This document shows, piece by piece, positions 10,905-21,028 of a stretch of 64,000 nucleotides of DNA. A program made the translations under genes and the position numbers. Position 1 is the first letter of the stretch. Each line of letters begins with the position of its first letter. A model generated the notes under the pieces. That model saw only the letters and a program-made list of their open reading frames with translations, did not search any database and had not been told where the DNA came from. Source of the stretch: Agrypnia vestita (lineage: Eukaryota; Arthropoda; Insecta; Trichoptera; Phryganeidae); contig JADDOH010010915.1 of assembly GCA_016648135.1 (NCBI GenBank), forward strand, positions 28,303 to 92,302, given 5' to 3'.

Positions 10905-11655
10905 TCGTCTTATTGAACAATAGTAATAATTTCAGACAATGCCATGACCCTCAAACACTGGTATAAAAAGTAAATAAAGCAAGTAACAAGTAAAGCCTGA
11001 GATGCACACTCGCAAAACCAAATTGTTAATAGCCTAAAAAGATCACTTACAAATAAAACCATTAAAAACAAACCAATAAGAAGAGCCACGCAGTACAAAT
11101 ACTTAGGTGCACAGGCGAACGGGAACTGGGATCCATCTCAAGAAGTAAAAGCTCGAATAGAGATGGGAAGAAGTGCGATTCTCAGAATGAGATCGTTATT
11201 TTCTAACCCTAACCTAAGTCTGTAACAGTTGCGTATGGTCCGATGTTATATTTTTGCCATTCTTTTGTATGGGGTGGACACTAAGTAACGACTCTGCAAA
11301 GTCAGGGCTTTTGAAATGTGGCTCTATAGACGCATATTGAAAGTTTCCTGGTTGGATAGAGCGACAAATATTGAAGTTCTCCGGCGTATGGAAAAAGACT
11401 GAGAAGTATATTAATAAGTATAAGACTATCATCACAATCTTGAGCAAAGCTTGAGTATCTTGGACATATTATGAGAGGGGAAATAAGTAGAAGAAGAAGC
11501 GTAGGAAGACGCCGCATCTCATCGCTGCGTAACTTGAGGGTCTTGTATAAGTGTAATTCGACTTCGTTGTTCCGTGCGGTGGTAAATAAAGCCGTAATCG
11601 CCAGAATAATCACCGACCTCCGATAAGAGATGACACCATAAGAAGAGGAACAATT
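10905..11655 (+). mobile_element. Degenerate 3' half of an RTE-type retrotransposon
   Basis: The + strand translation, with several stops and frameshifts, reads YKYLGAQANGNWDPSQEVKA, RIEMGRSAILRMRSLF, LRMVRCYIFAILLYGVDT, RAFEMWLYRRILKVSWLDRA and TNIEVLRRMEKD. Remnants of GRRRIS- and NLR-type tail segments follow. This is the standard order of the post-catalytic region of insect RTE endonuclease-reverse transcriptases. Most open frames seen on the other strand here are shadows of it. At least two stop codons and later frame changes make it dead. A minus-strand copy of the same family's tail lies at 62790-63190. Confidence 0.85.
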
Positions 11656-12544
11656 TCGGATGACGAGACAATGTCAATACTTTAACACCTGCAAGAGATA
11701 GGCGAGAGTGCAGACTGAACCACGAGAGGCGTGTTAACTGATGGATGGCTGCGGTTATAGATTTTGTGGTCCTATAGAGCCGTTGAAAAAATAAGAATTT
11801 TTAATTACGCAGCTGTTTAAATGCAGGTACATGTTTGTAAGAACTTTTAAGACTTTCGATTTAACAAACATTGAGGTAGAAATATTTTTCAAATAATTAT
11901 TCAATATCTATGAACGAAAACACACTGTGACTTACTCTTATTTATGCTGTTAGATTTTTAATAATTTAATTTGTTTGATCCTATTTTTGCAAAGTATATC
12001 TATTTATGTAGATACATTTTTTGTTTCTTCAAAGCAATTTTTAATACTGTTGTGTTGTTATTTTTAATAACCTGTATCAATTTTTCATTATTTTTTATTA
12101 CAGATAATTAAAATATTCAATACTCATGAAAATGTCCATTGAGATTGTTGTTTTGCATTGATTTTCACTTTATTTTCATTTTGTTTTTCATTAAAATTTC
12201 AATATTTAAGTCTACAACAGGTAAGGTTACTATAGCGAAATACATCACAAAAAACTTAGGTTTGAGAAAATTACATTCATCTATTGTGACTTCACCATGA
12301 ATTGCATCTGGAACCCCAAGTATGAAAAGTCAGTGTCATACCCAATGGCCTACGGGGCGCTCACTTTTCTATCAGACCATTTCTAAATAATTTTCAGGAT
12401 TATTTTAATTTTGAAATTTTTATCATGAATATTATTATCAAAATTATTCTGATTAATAATAATTGAATAACTGATTAGTATCTTAAATTATTTACTCAAA
12501 ATTCACATTTGATTGCGTAAATTTTTGGCAATTAGTTAAACAAT
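11656..12544. other. Unassigned AT-rich DNA
   Basis: No coding potential or terminal repeats recognised in about 890 bp after the RTE tail. Confidence 0.4.
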
Positions 12545-12778
12545 AACCAAACAACTGTGCCTTCAGGAATTCCGCATCCATTCAGTTTTCCTTTCCAGTG
12601 TAAAAATAAGCTTGGTTCGGACGTGCCGATCGGCCCTGGCTGGCGAATGAGCCTGCCGTGCGGAACAATTCCAACGTTGTCAATTTTTCTCAAAGAAAAC
12701 ACGAATGAGTCAGCAATACCAACAATCGACATTGCCATTCGGCTGCTCCTAGCGGATCGATTCGAACGTGGCTAAATA
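12545..12778. other. GC-richer island open on both strands
   Basis: About 230 bp of higher GC with open frames on both strands (68 and 72 codons). Neither product resembles a protein I know, and no splice pattern decides between them. It contains ATGAGTCAG, an AP-1-like site. It could be an exon or conserved non-coding DNA. Confidence 0.25.
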
Positions 12779-12990
12779 TTAGAAAAATGTTTTTTTAATA
12801 TGTGTAATATAACACCAATTAGTGGATTTAGTCCACAGAGGGATAATCATTATAACGAAAAGTTGAAGAGTAAAAGTTCTAACTAATCTAATATAAGGCA
12901 ATATGAGGAAATATATATATGAGGCAAATAAATAACATATATACATACTGTTGTATTTTGCTATAACTTTGTGGTTTTTCATTATGAATA

Positions 12991-13200
12991 TAATTAAACT
13001 AATTAACTTTATTTACACCACTAAAATTTATTTGGTAAAACCAACCGGTTTCGGAAACGACGTTCATTCGTCAGGGTATACTTAATACTATTATATAGTA
13101 TACCCAGTATTAAGTATGATGAAGAAACGTCATTTCCGAAACCGGTTGGTTTTATCAAATAAATTTTAGTGGTGTAAATAAAGTTAATTAGTTTAATTAT
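12991..13200. mobile_element. Foldback element with two opposed hammerhead-like modules
   Basis: Two arms of roughly 90 bp are inverted around a centre near 13090. Both read from TTAATTAACTTTATTTACAC through AAAACCAACCGG into the stem. On the minus strand the left arm gives ACC, core CTGACGA (complement of 13068-13074), a weak stem II ending TTTCC, GAAA, the palindrome ACCGGT (13044-13049), T, then GGT. On the + strand the right arm gives TGATGA (13117-13122), AGAAA/TTTCC, GAAA (13138-13141), ACCGGT (13141-13146), T, GG. The right arm has lost the first core C. Inverted pairs of such modules fit pseudo-LTRs of Penelope-like elements, which is an inference. Confidence 0.6.
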
Positions 13201-13349
13201 AAACATATATACAACTTTAGAAAATTTAATAGATGCGTGGTTGGTCTTGGGTGGAATCGGTGAAATAAAGACTTCCATACATACTTTCCCATATAAACAG
13301 CTTCATTTCTATGTGACACCTATTAATTTATCTTAAATTTTGAAAAAAC

Positions 13350-13714
13350 TATAGACCTCGTGAGAACTAAACATCTTCTCAGAACTACGGGCGAGAACTA
13401 TACACCTTCTCAGAACCACCGAGATGAAGACCATAAGACCCATTGTGGGCAAGACCCTTAGAGACCCAATGCGGAAATCTGTAGAACCTACGACATACAA
13501 GACATTGTGGATGGAGCAGGCAGAGAAGGCAGGTCGAGGGACCATGTCGAGAGAATGGACCAGACAAGACTTCCCAGAGTATGATGCGTGGGATTCCAGA
13601 GGGGCGCCGACCACCAGGAAGACCAACAAAGAGATGGAGAGAGAGCTGGACCTTCTCAAATGAACAGGACTGAACTGTAATACAGATAAAGGATCTAATA
13701 AAAGAAGAAAAAAA
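13350..13714 (+). mobile_element. 3' end of RTE-like retrotransposon, same family as 490-850
   Basis: The + strand reads RTTEMKTIRPIVGKTLRD, then in another frame RDHVERMDQTRLP and finally GRRPPGRPTKRWRESW. This is the same ordered set of modules as at 490-850. The copy ends in CTAATAAAAGAAGAAAAAA. Frameshifts separate the modules, so no functional protein is made. An open frame of 79 codons at 13424-13663 is the remnant of the first module and drifts out of frame. It is a 5'-truncated, inactive copy. Confidence 0.8.
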
Positions 13715-14293
13715 AATTTTTTGAAAAATATAATCAAACCTCTAGTGCTGTACCACTTGCCGCCGTTAAACGCTCGGCATAAAGGTGATCAAGGAATATT
13801 GATTTGTATACCGCGTTCAAAACATTTGTCCCAGTTTTGACTAAAAGGTTTTCCCACTTTTTACCTCATTCCAGCCAGAACTGGCGTCTAGGGATTTCCA
13901 CGCCCTTATTTTGAGATCCACAATTCTGTTTTTCTGCGATTTTCAAACCGTGGGTCAGACATTATTTCTTCAATATCTAACATAATTAATGAAAGAGTTT
14001 TAAGATGGTCAAATATCAATAAATATCCTGTATTTTTAATCATCTTTTCGAAACAAATCATTCATTTGATAATATGGGTTTAGAAATTTTACAAACATAG
14101 AATTACACTTGGTTTAATTAAAAATTAGAAAAAGTGTTAATAGTAAATTAATTATTATAAATTTCCAAATAGGTTTTGCAAATAACATCCTTTTAGAATT
14201 GTTTTCACATAAATTCTTAATTAGTTATTCAACTTTCATCTATTTATTTTTGTTAATTTCTATACTCCGAATTAAATTTTTTAATACACGTTT
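13715..14293. other. Unassigned AT-rich DNA
   Basis: No gene or terminal repeats recognised between the retrotransposon tail and the next hammerhead-like module. Confidence 0.4.
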
Positions 14294-14334
14294 TATCCTG
14301 CTGAAGGGGTCATTGGCCCCGAATCATGTTGATA
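14294..14334 (+). ncRNA. Degenerate hammerhead-like module
   Basis: Order: TATC (14294-14297), CTGCTGA (14298-14304, core A6 changed to C), one A, stem II GGGGTC with loop ATT and GGCCCC, GAAT (A changed to T), CATGTT, then GATA (14331-14334), complementary to the first TATC. The sequence matches 32735-32775 (minus), where the core CTGATGA is intact. Consensus of the two gives stem III ACATGT. Probably inactive. Confidence 0.4.
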
Positions 14335-16079
14335 ATTCAATTGATACAAACAGATATTATTACAAAATAAATATAAAAATTAATATATAAAAAAACAAAA
14401 AATTTTAGACTTAAAAATTTTTTAAATTTATTTTAATTTAAAATACAATATAGAAAAAAAATTACACATATTTTTGTTTATTTTTTTTTGCACTTATTTT
14501 TGTTTAGCGTCTTTACAAAAACTATATAATAATGTATACGAAAATATGATTTATGAATACGGATTTTAACACCTTATTACGGACGTAACGGGGGGACGAA
14601 ATTACCAAAGGAAAAAACGTCCATAGTTGCGTAGACCACATTGTGGAGGGAAACCTTAAAGCCATAATGCATTAAAAATATAATACCAGTTTGTACAATG
14701 ATTTGGACATACTTAAAACATTGTGTGAATTATTTGAATGATAAAAAAAGTAGGAATATTATTTATAGATTTCAAAAAACATTTGACACACGAGATTTTA
14801 CTAATAGTAATCGATGGATGTGTAATTCGAAGATTACTAAAATAATGGCTAAAAAATTACATGACAAACATAAAACTTACACTCTGTGATTGAATCTGTC
14901 TATGGTTGATATAAAAATTCATTATAAAACCATAGAAATCGCCGGTTTTAAAATGACAGGAGTTTGACTTTTTTTCGCACGTATTTCAAGATGTTCAAAA
15001 ATACCAATTTTTTAAAATCAAATCCCTGATAATGAATGTGTTTCGGGCCGCATATAAAAGCTTGGCGGGCCGCAGGTTGAATATGGCTGGTCTAGAGTGA
15101 TCAATCACTTGAGTAAGAAATCATCTAGAAATGGCAACCTTAATATATTCTTCATGACTTTGACTCAGTTCAGAAGCGAAATATTGATAGTCGATCGAGC
15201 GTGTAATACATACAATTTACCATAGACGAAACTCTACATTCCAATAACTTTTGCATTGTCCCAATAACTTGAAAACCGTGTTCTTAACACTTGCGAAGCA
15301 ATATTGTGTTAGGCGATTTGTCCATCTTCAACACATTTTCAATTATATTTTTTGGTTTACGACACTTTTAATTTTGCTTTGAACATTAGCTATAACTTCA
15401 TTATCATGAAAAGTGAATTGTGAAATTACGTTATCTTCAAAATTTTCGTAAAATATTTAAACTTTCTACTCCAATGTAATACAAGAAGCATCTATCAGGG
15501 TCAATAATGACCTATTTTCGATCTGTTAAACCAAGATTTTAACAACATTAGAAATAGCCCATGAAAATTACATTGTTATAAATACTCAATTTTTCATCAA
15601 ACATTTTTGAAGTCAAGAAGATTTTGGAGGTAAAATCGATTCCGCTACCCGCTACCGCTATTCAGCTTGCTCTTTCCTCACGTTGGCTTAATTTCCAAAT
15701 TATTTTTCGATAACATAATGCTGCTAACGTCTTTGAACTATAAAATATTTTATTTATTAAGAATAATATAATAATGATATTTACACACGTGAATGAATCA
15801 ATTATAAATTTAAAAAATACGTGTAAAAATACACATCGAAATTAAAAGATATTTTTTTATTTAAAAATGCCTGTAGATATTACAAATTTGAGTAAAATAT
15901 ATTTTTTTAGTAATCCACGCTATACGTAAAATTTATTAAATTTAATGTGTACCATGCAGGTGTGCTAGGAAAAAATATCAGTATAATGCCTCATCGCCAA
16001 AGTTCGAGTGAATTTTTTAGAAGATTAAAAAAACAATAACAGGTATTATCACCGTAACAAAAAATGAGATTTCGTATAA
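14335..16079. other. Unassigned AT-rich DNA, 1.7 kb
   Basis: No product, splice signal or repeat boundary recognised. Short open frames are of the size expected by chance. Confidence 0.45.
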
Positions 16080-17218
16080 GAAAAAGAATCTTAGAGCACA
16101 CAGACTAACAAGGAAAAATCAATCAAATAATTCGTAGATAATCTTCATTAAAAAGGTGTGAAAAAAATTTCCACTATGTGTGGTGCCACATAAATAACAC
16201 ATACATAAAAAGGTATTCTCTAATGAATATTCAATTAATAATATAACATTATCTACCAAATCCGAAAGCAAAGACCTTGGGGTGATACTTGACAGTAAAT
16301 TAAATTTTAACAAACATATCGATTACATTGTCACTAACGCATCATCAACGCATCATCTATGCTTGGTTTTGTCATACGCACATGTAAACATTTCAAAAAT
16401 ATCAGTACCCTCAAGACACTTTATTTCTCATACGTTCGTAGTATTTTAGAATATGCATCTCAGGTGTGGAATCCAGGTTATGCAGTACACGAAAATAGAA
16501 TTGAAAGCGTCCAAAACAGATTCCTAAGATACCTAGACCTCCGTTCATTTAGATCTCATATAAGCAATGAAGACTCTGCGAAGTTTTTTTAACATGCAGA
16601 CCCTAACTCGTCGAAGAAACATAGCTGACGCGGTGATGCTATTCAAAATAACACACAATCTAGTTGATAGTCCGAAACTTCTTCAACGAATATCTTACCA
16701 CATCCCAACTCGCAATAACAGACATTCACCTACTTTTCATCTCCCCTTTTGTAAGACCAACTCAAAACAAAACTCCTTTATGTACAGATCCACAAATTCA
16801 TTTAACACAAACTATCACCACATTGACATTTTCAACGCAACAATAAGAAACATAAAACAAACAATATCTACACTACCGCACCCAAACTACTTTGTACATT
16901 ATATCTTCCCTTCTACTCCCGTCCCACATTCCCCTCCATTCGCTATTAATGTATGTTAAATTAAATTTTTAAATTCAGTGGAAAATTTTTAAGATTGTTT
17001 TGCTGTTAACTTTTCCCAAAACAAAATAAATAAATAAACACACAAATACACACACTCACACAAACTCACTATTGGACATGTTTTTTCTTATTTTTTATCG
17101 ATTGTATATATGTGTTTTCTTGTAATTGGCCCAAAACTCTGTACATCAATTATTGTTTTTTTCAAGATTGATTAATTATATGGCTGTAAGAAAACCAATA
17201 AATGAAAATAAAATAAAA
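16080..17218 (+). mobile_element. 3' part of a Jockey-type non-LTR retrotransposon
   Basis: The product is spread over two frames. The first gives SKDLGVILDSKLNFNKHIDY, MLGFVIRTCKHFKNI, LYFSYVRSILEYASQVWNPG and RIESVQNRFLRYL. The second gives LTRRRNIADAVMLFKITHNL, then IPTRNNRHSP. These match the region just after the catalytic core in Jockey/CR1-type reverse transcriptases (the LEY.SQVWNP signature). A frameshift near 16350 and another near 16590 break it. A long AT-rich 3' UTR follows and ends in an A-rich run near 17195-17218. The Helitron-like copy starts about 14 bp later. The RT core is missing, so it is a truncated dead copy. Confidence 0.8.
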
Positions 17219-17231
17219 AAATAAAATATAT

Positions 17232-17418
17232 AATAAGGAACCCGTGTTTCCCTACCCGCCAAGTTTTCTTCACAACCACCCACCGGTGGTTATGGTTGTG
17301 GATAGCCCTTGGTGTCACATCGAAAATATGCGAGTTAATTGGGGGTGGCTGTGCGTGGGTGGGAGTGGGTGACGAAAATGTTCTTTCTACGTGTACGAAG
17401 CCGCGCGGGCACAGCTAG
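17232..17418 (+). mobile_element. Helitron-like element, short copy
   Basis: It begins GGAACCCGTGTTTCCCTACC, contains the CCACCCACCGGTGGTTATGG palindromic segment and GGGAGTGGGTGACGAAAATG, and ends GAAGCCGCGCGGGCACAGCTAG|T. The 3' end has a GC hairpin a few bases before CTAG, as in Helitrons. Compared with the copies at 43461-43943 and 44969-45474, the middle 300 bp, including the heat-shock-element arrays, is deleted. Confidence 0.7.
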
Positions 17419-17529
17419 TTATAATTATATTCAACTAGCTGTTATTCAATAAAGATTTATATTAAAAAACAAAAAATTAAAAAACAGTTTTTATGAAAAA
17501 TTCTTTTCATAAAAAAAAATACGTAAAAA

Positions 17530-17575
17530 AATTATTAACAGACAACGAAAATATTATAATTGGGATAGGCGAGTT
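17530..17575 (+). mobile_element. SINE-like tail motif
   Basis: Contains ACAGACAACGAAAATATTAT followed by AATTGGGAT, the terminal motif shared with 7425-7515, 39060-39105 and 46365-46450. Only the tail is recognisable. Confidence 0.5.
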
Positions 17576-17859
17576 AACAAAAAAATATTTATGTATATTC
17601 TCGTACACGGAGTTATTATTACCAACGGATTTATAAATAAAAGACGCATGCGCTCAATTTTTTTCATTTCTGTAAACGCAATTATGATTATGCTTAAGAG
17701 TTTTAGGCGATAGGCGAAGATCTAAAATTAAATTATTGAAAAGACGCATTTGCCGCAACTCACAAGTTAAAAATTTTTTCTTTTGATTGAATCGATAGAT
17801 ATACTATCATAGAATATGCTTGTAAAATTATGGAGCGAAAATCGAAATTAGAACAAATA

Positions 17860-18320
17860 AATTGCCGCGGCAGCGGTTACGTCCATCTCAAGTGCTTCGC
17901 TAGGCAGCAAGAGTCATGCGCTAATGTCACTAACGTGTGATCGCTGTCGGCCATTTTGCGAGCTCTGCCGAAGTTGTCCCAATGTGTGCAGGGCTCATAA
18001 AGCTTCGCGCAAGGATGTATTTGTGTGTGGGGGGGACTTTATTGAAAATTTGAGATGATTTGACCAAAAATGGGGAAAGTCCGTATTGAGCTGTCAAAGG
18101 AGTTGACAGCTCTGAGCGGCCTGATAACTTCAATTTTTGGTGACAGCTGACTGTGACGCATCTAGTGCAAGTGATCCGTGTTTTTGGTCTATGTTCTGTG
18201 GATCCGCGTATATTTTTGAAGTTTTGTCGAGAGACGCGGTCAGAAGACAATTCGTGATAAACACCAGGAATCCGGAACAAAGAGAATAAGTTTCGAAAAG
18301 TTGAAGGTTGGTATGTGCAT
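17860..18320 (+). promoter_or_regulatory. Candidate promoter / 5' UTR exon upstream of the DXO gene
   Basis: A GC-richer block with GGCCATTTTGCGAG near 17950, a GCTGTCAAAGGAGTTGACAGC inverted pair near 18092-18112, and a leader ending in CGAAAAGTTGAAGGTTGGTATG, which offers donor-like GTTGGT or GTATGT sites at about 18307-18314. The DXO coding exon at 21003 starts with an acceptor, so a 5' UTR exon must lie upstream, and this is the best-looking candidate. A 116-codon minus-strand frame crosses it but resembles nothing I know. An inference only. Confidence 0.3.
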
Positions 18321-18529
18321 GTCTCAGACTTTTTCGGGAGAATTGAATGCTCTTATTTAAAAATAATATATATGGCGACTTCGCAAATGTTTAAAAAGAT
18401 GTACAAGTAGACATTTTAAATGTTTCACAAGCTGTTTATTAGTTGCTATCGTGCTGAAATATTACATATTATTTAGAATAATTTATTTATTTTGGAATTA
18501 TTATGAAAAATAAATTTAGCTAGTAATAT

Positions 18530-19127
18530 TAATGGAAACCTGATAAAAGATGAAAACGGTATCTTGGAAAGGTGGAAGCAGTACTTCGAAGACTCGCTGA
18601 TCGTGCCAGGAATTCACGTATTGAGGACTAATCACCCTAATAGGGAGGAAGCTTTAAACATAACACTTGCGGAAGTGACAGCGATGGTTCAGTTGGCAAA
18701 AAACAGGAAGGCAGCCGGAACAGACGAGTTAAGATGATTAAGGCTCTCAGTCAAACCGGACTACGGTGGCTAACCCGGATAATGAACATCGCATGGACAA
18801 GCAGTAGTACTCCTGTGGACTGGCAAATGGATGAAAAGAAAGGAGATAAAAAGGAATTTGGAAACTATTGTGGAATCACGCTGCTAAGCCAACCAGGAAA
18901 AATATTTGCTAGAATCCTCGAGAAAAAATGTTGTAGCATCACAGAGGGAAAAATACAGGAAGAGCAATGTGGCTTCAGGAGCGGAAGCGGGACAACAGAC
19001 CAGTTATTCATCCTGCAGCAAGCTATCGAAAACCCACGGGAGATTGCTAAGCTGATAAACACAGCATATCTAGATTTAGAAAAGGCTTATGTTATAATTC
19101 CACGTCAGTCATAGGTTGACCAACGTA
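18530..19127 (+). mobile_element. RTE-type retrotransposon, fragment 1 (RT fingers region)
   Basis: The + strand reads GILERWKQYFEDSL, LAEVTAMVQLAKNRKAAGTD, LTRIMNIAWTSS, then KKGDKKEFGNYCGITLLSQP, GKIFARILEKK, EEQCGFRSGSGTTDQLFILQ and AYLDLEKAY. These are the conserved N-terminal RT blocks of RTE-clade elements in order. A frameshift sits near 18735. The catalytic aspartate block that should follow DLEKAY is cut by the repeat at 19128-19475. The copy is dead. Confidence 0.85.
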
Positions 19128-19475
19128 AATTGGGGTGAGGCGATTTTTGAACTAAAACCCGCGCCGCCCGCACCCCGCGGTAACCCCTCGCCCTGTCATT
19201 CAGTTCCATTTTGTATGCAGGCGCGAAATAATGTGAGCTCTGACATCTTAATTTCCAATATACACTGAATTATTGTGTCCAAAACATCCAAAACAGTCTG
19301 TGGTAGTGCAAGAACAATTGCCAATGTAGTATTAAAGTTTTGGGAAGCTGAAAAAGCAAATTATGGACCAATATTATACCCCTTGACAGGTCTCTACACA
19401 GAGCGGCAGCCATTACTGTTTTTATTAAACTGAAATTTAGTGTTGCTCAATCAAATTTCTATTATAATATCATAA
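19128..19475 (+). mobile_element. Transposase-derived repeat inserted in the RTE, copy 1
   Basis: It is closely similar to 56399-56740. Both share ACTAAAACCCGC, GGTAACCCCTCGCCCTGTC, TTTCCAATATACACTGAATT and GCCAATGTAGT(A/T)TTAAAGTTTT. The last part encodes ANVVLKFWEAEKAN and, in another frame, RAAAIT. This resembles the N-terminus of a DDE-transposase-like protein common in insects (from memory, not searched). It sits in the middle of the RTE reverse transcriptase, so it arrived after the RTE. It is non-autonomous. Confidence 0.6.
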
Positions 19476-19559
19476 CGTTGCTATATATATAATTAATCCT
19501 ATGTGACGTTCTAGTAGATGCTGAGATAAACGAATAAAACTGTTTTAAAAAAGTAATTG

Positions 19560-20160
19560 CACAAACTAGATTTATAAACAGAGATGGCGCAGGAAAAATT
19601 CAAAGAAGAGATGCCGCAAAAGAAACAGAAATGGATGACAGATGAAATACTAAACCTATCAGAATAGCAGGTTGAGAGTCGAGCGAATTTACCATCAAAA
19701 CATGACTCAGATAAGAATGTCCAATGTCGCCTTTACTATTCACAGTATTTATGGACAAGATCAGCCGAAACAGCATTGCTCATAATGGGGTGAGCATCAG
19801 GGAAGTAGAGGTGGGGAGACCGTTATTTGCAGACGATGTCACCTTACTGGCAAAATGACCAGAGGAGTTACAAATAGCTTTCGTCATATTTGATAATGAA
19901 ACAAATCTCGCAGGGATGAGGCTGAGTGCTGATAAATCCGAAATCATAGTGATTGGCAGAAGCGAAGAGCAACGTAACATAACGTGCCAGAACAGACGTC
20001 TAAACCAGGTGAACAGTTTCAAAAACCTGAGGTGAGTTTGCAAGTAGATTGGGCTGACGCGGAGAGCGAAGCTTGAGACAGGAAAAGTTGGACAGGCACC
20101 CCGACCCAATAGGATAAGCGGAATATTAAAAACTATCACGACACTACTTACACGGTTAAC
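19560..20160 (+). mobile_element. RTE-type retrotransposon, fragment 2 (RT palm and thumb)
   Basis: After the inserted repeat the + strand reads KKQKWMTDEILNLSE, a segment normally upstream of the RT. It continues with PMSPLLFTVFMDKISR, RPLFADDVTLLAK and GMRLSADKSEIIVIGRSEEQ. The FADD box is the RT catalytic pair (motif C). Several stops interrupt the product, for example right after LLAK. The linker-type segment lying after fragment 1 suggests rearrangement or two insertions rather than one interrupted copy. Inactive. Confidence 0.75.
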
Positions 20161-20175
20161 CTTTATTCAACCCTA

Positions 20176-20216
20176 GAAAGTAATAACGCGTCAAATTGGC
20201 GCATGGGTTAAAAAAG
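20176..20216 (+). mobile_element. Single piggyBac-type terminal repeat
   Basis: Starts CCCTAGAAAGTAATAACGCG and continues TCAAATTGGCGCATGGG, very like the start and subterminal repeat of piggyBac elements. The expected TTAA target site before it reads TCAA. No matching opposite end was found nearby, so only an end fragment is claimed. Confidence 0.4.
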
Positions 20217-20634
20217 TCTATTTTATATATTTAAAATCTACGCGAACAAAACAAACGGATATTATTTTTTTAACCAGTCGGGTGCTGAAGTGCTGATCTG
20301 CGCTCCCTAGACATGTATGCAAATTCAGCCTATTTTACCTGTGTTTATGAGTTTTTAAAGCTTATCATTGGTTGTATCTCAAATTTTTTAATGAATAAAC
20401 GAGTTCTATTTGTCAAGTAACCTTATTTGCCGTGCAAACTGGACAAAAAATCATTCCAAAAGTCGTCTTTGAAGCGCGCATTGTGTTATTTATCTGTTAA
20501 ATTTTTTTATTTTAAATAAAAAAAAATGTTCATTAAAAAGTGTACAAAAAGTCGTTCATAATTGAGCTCCAGTAGGATATTTCAAGATGTTTTTGATTTA
20601 TTGTACTGTGAACTTGTGAATACTCAAAAAAAAA
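20217..20634. other. Unassigned DNA
   Basis: No gene or repeat recognised between the piggyBac-type end and the hairpin. Confidence 0.4.
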
Positions 20635-20696
20635 TTATATTTCAATAATTGCTTGTACAATAAGTATTTATTGTACAAGCAATTATTGAAATATAA
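20635..20696. repeat. Perfect inverted repeat, 29-bp arms, 4-nt loop
   Basis: The left arm 20635-20663 is an exact reverse complement of 20668-20696, with loop GTAT. The arm includes ATAATTGCTTGTACAATAA. Perfect arms of this length in AT-rich DNA are unlikely by chance. It may be a small foldback, a recent palindromic duplication or a precursor-like hairpin. Confidence 0.85.
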
Positions 20697-21028
20697 GTAA
20701 TTATTGAAGTTTGTATATTGAGAAACCAGAAACTGCAACTTCTTAGTAATTATTATTGATTCTTACATGAATATAACCATCACGAAAATGTGTCTTAAAA
20801 ACAACAATTGTGCGCGAAATTGTGCAACGGACAGGGTACATTCCGCGATACGCACGGCTGGCATCCATTAATTGTACATAAATGAAACAAAGAATATAAT
20901 ATTATACTTTTGTTTTAAATATTCTTCTACAACTTTCTTTAGACTCACATTCCTCTTGTGATGTAAAGGTATTTAATGTCCTCAATTTATTCACTTTTAC
21001 AGACACAGGGACAGCATCATCGTAACAA

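Noticed and set aside
12991..13200. Rho-independent terminator or simple chance palindrome
   Set aside because: Eukaryotic context, 90-bp arms, and shared modules with other foldbacks make a mobile element far more likely.
17930..18280. 116-codon minus-strand frame in the promoter-like block
   Set aside because: No recognisable product; the opposite strand shows leader- and donor-like features that explain the block better, though weakly.
18865..19062. Minus-strand frame over the RTE reverse transcriptase
   Set aside because: Shadow of the + strand RT motifs.
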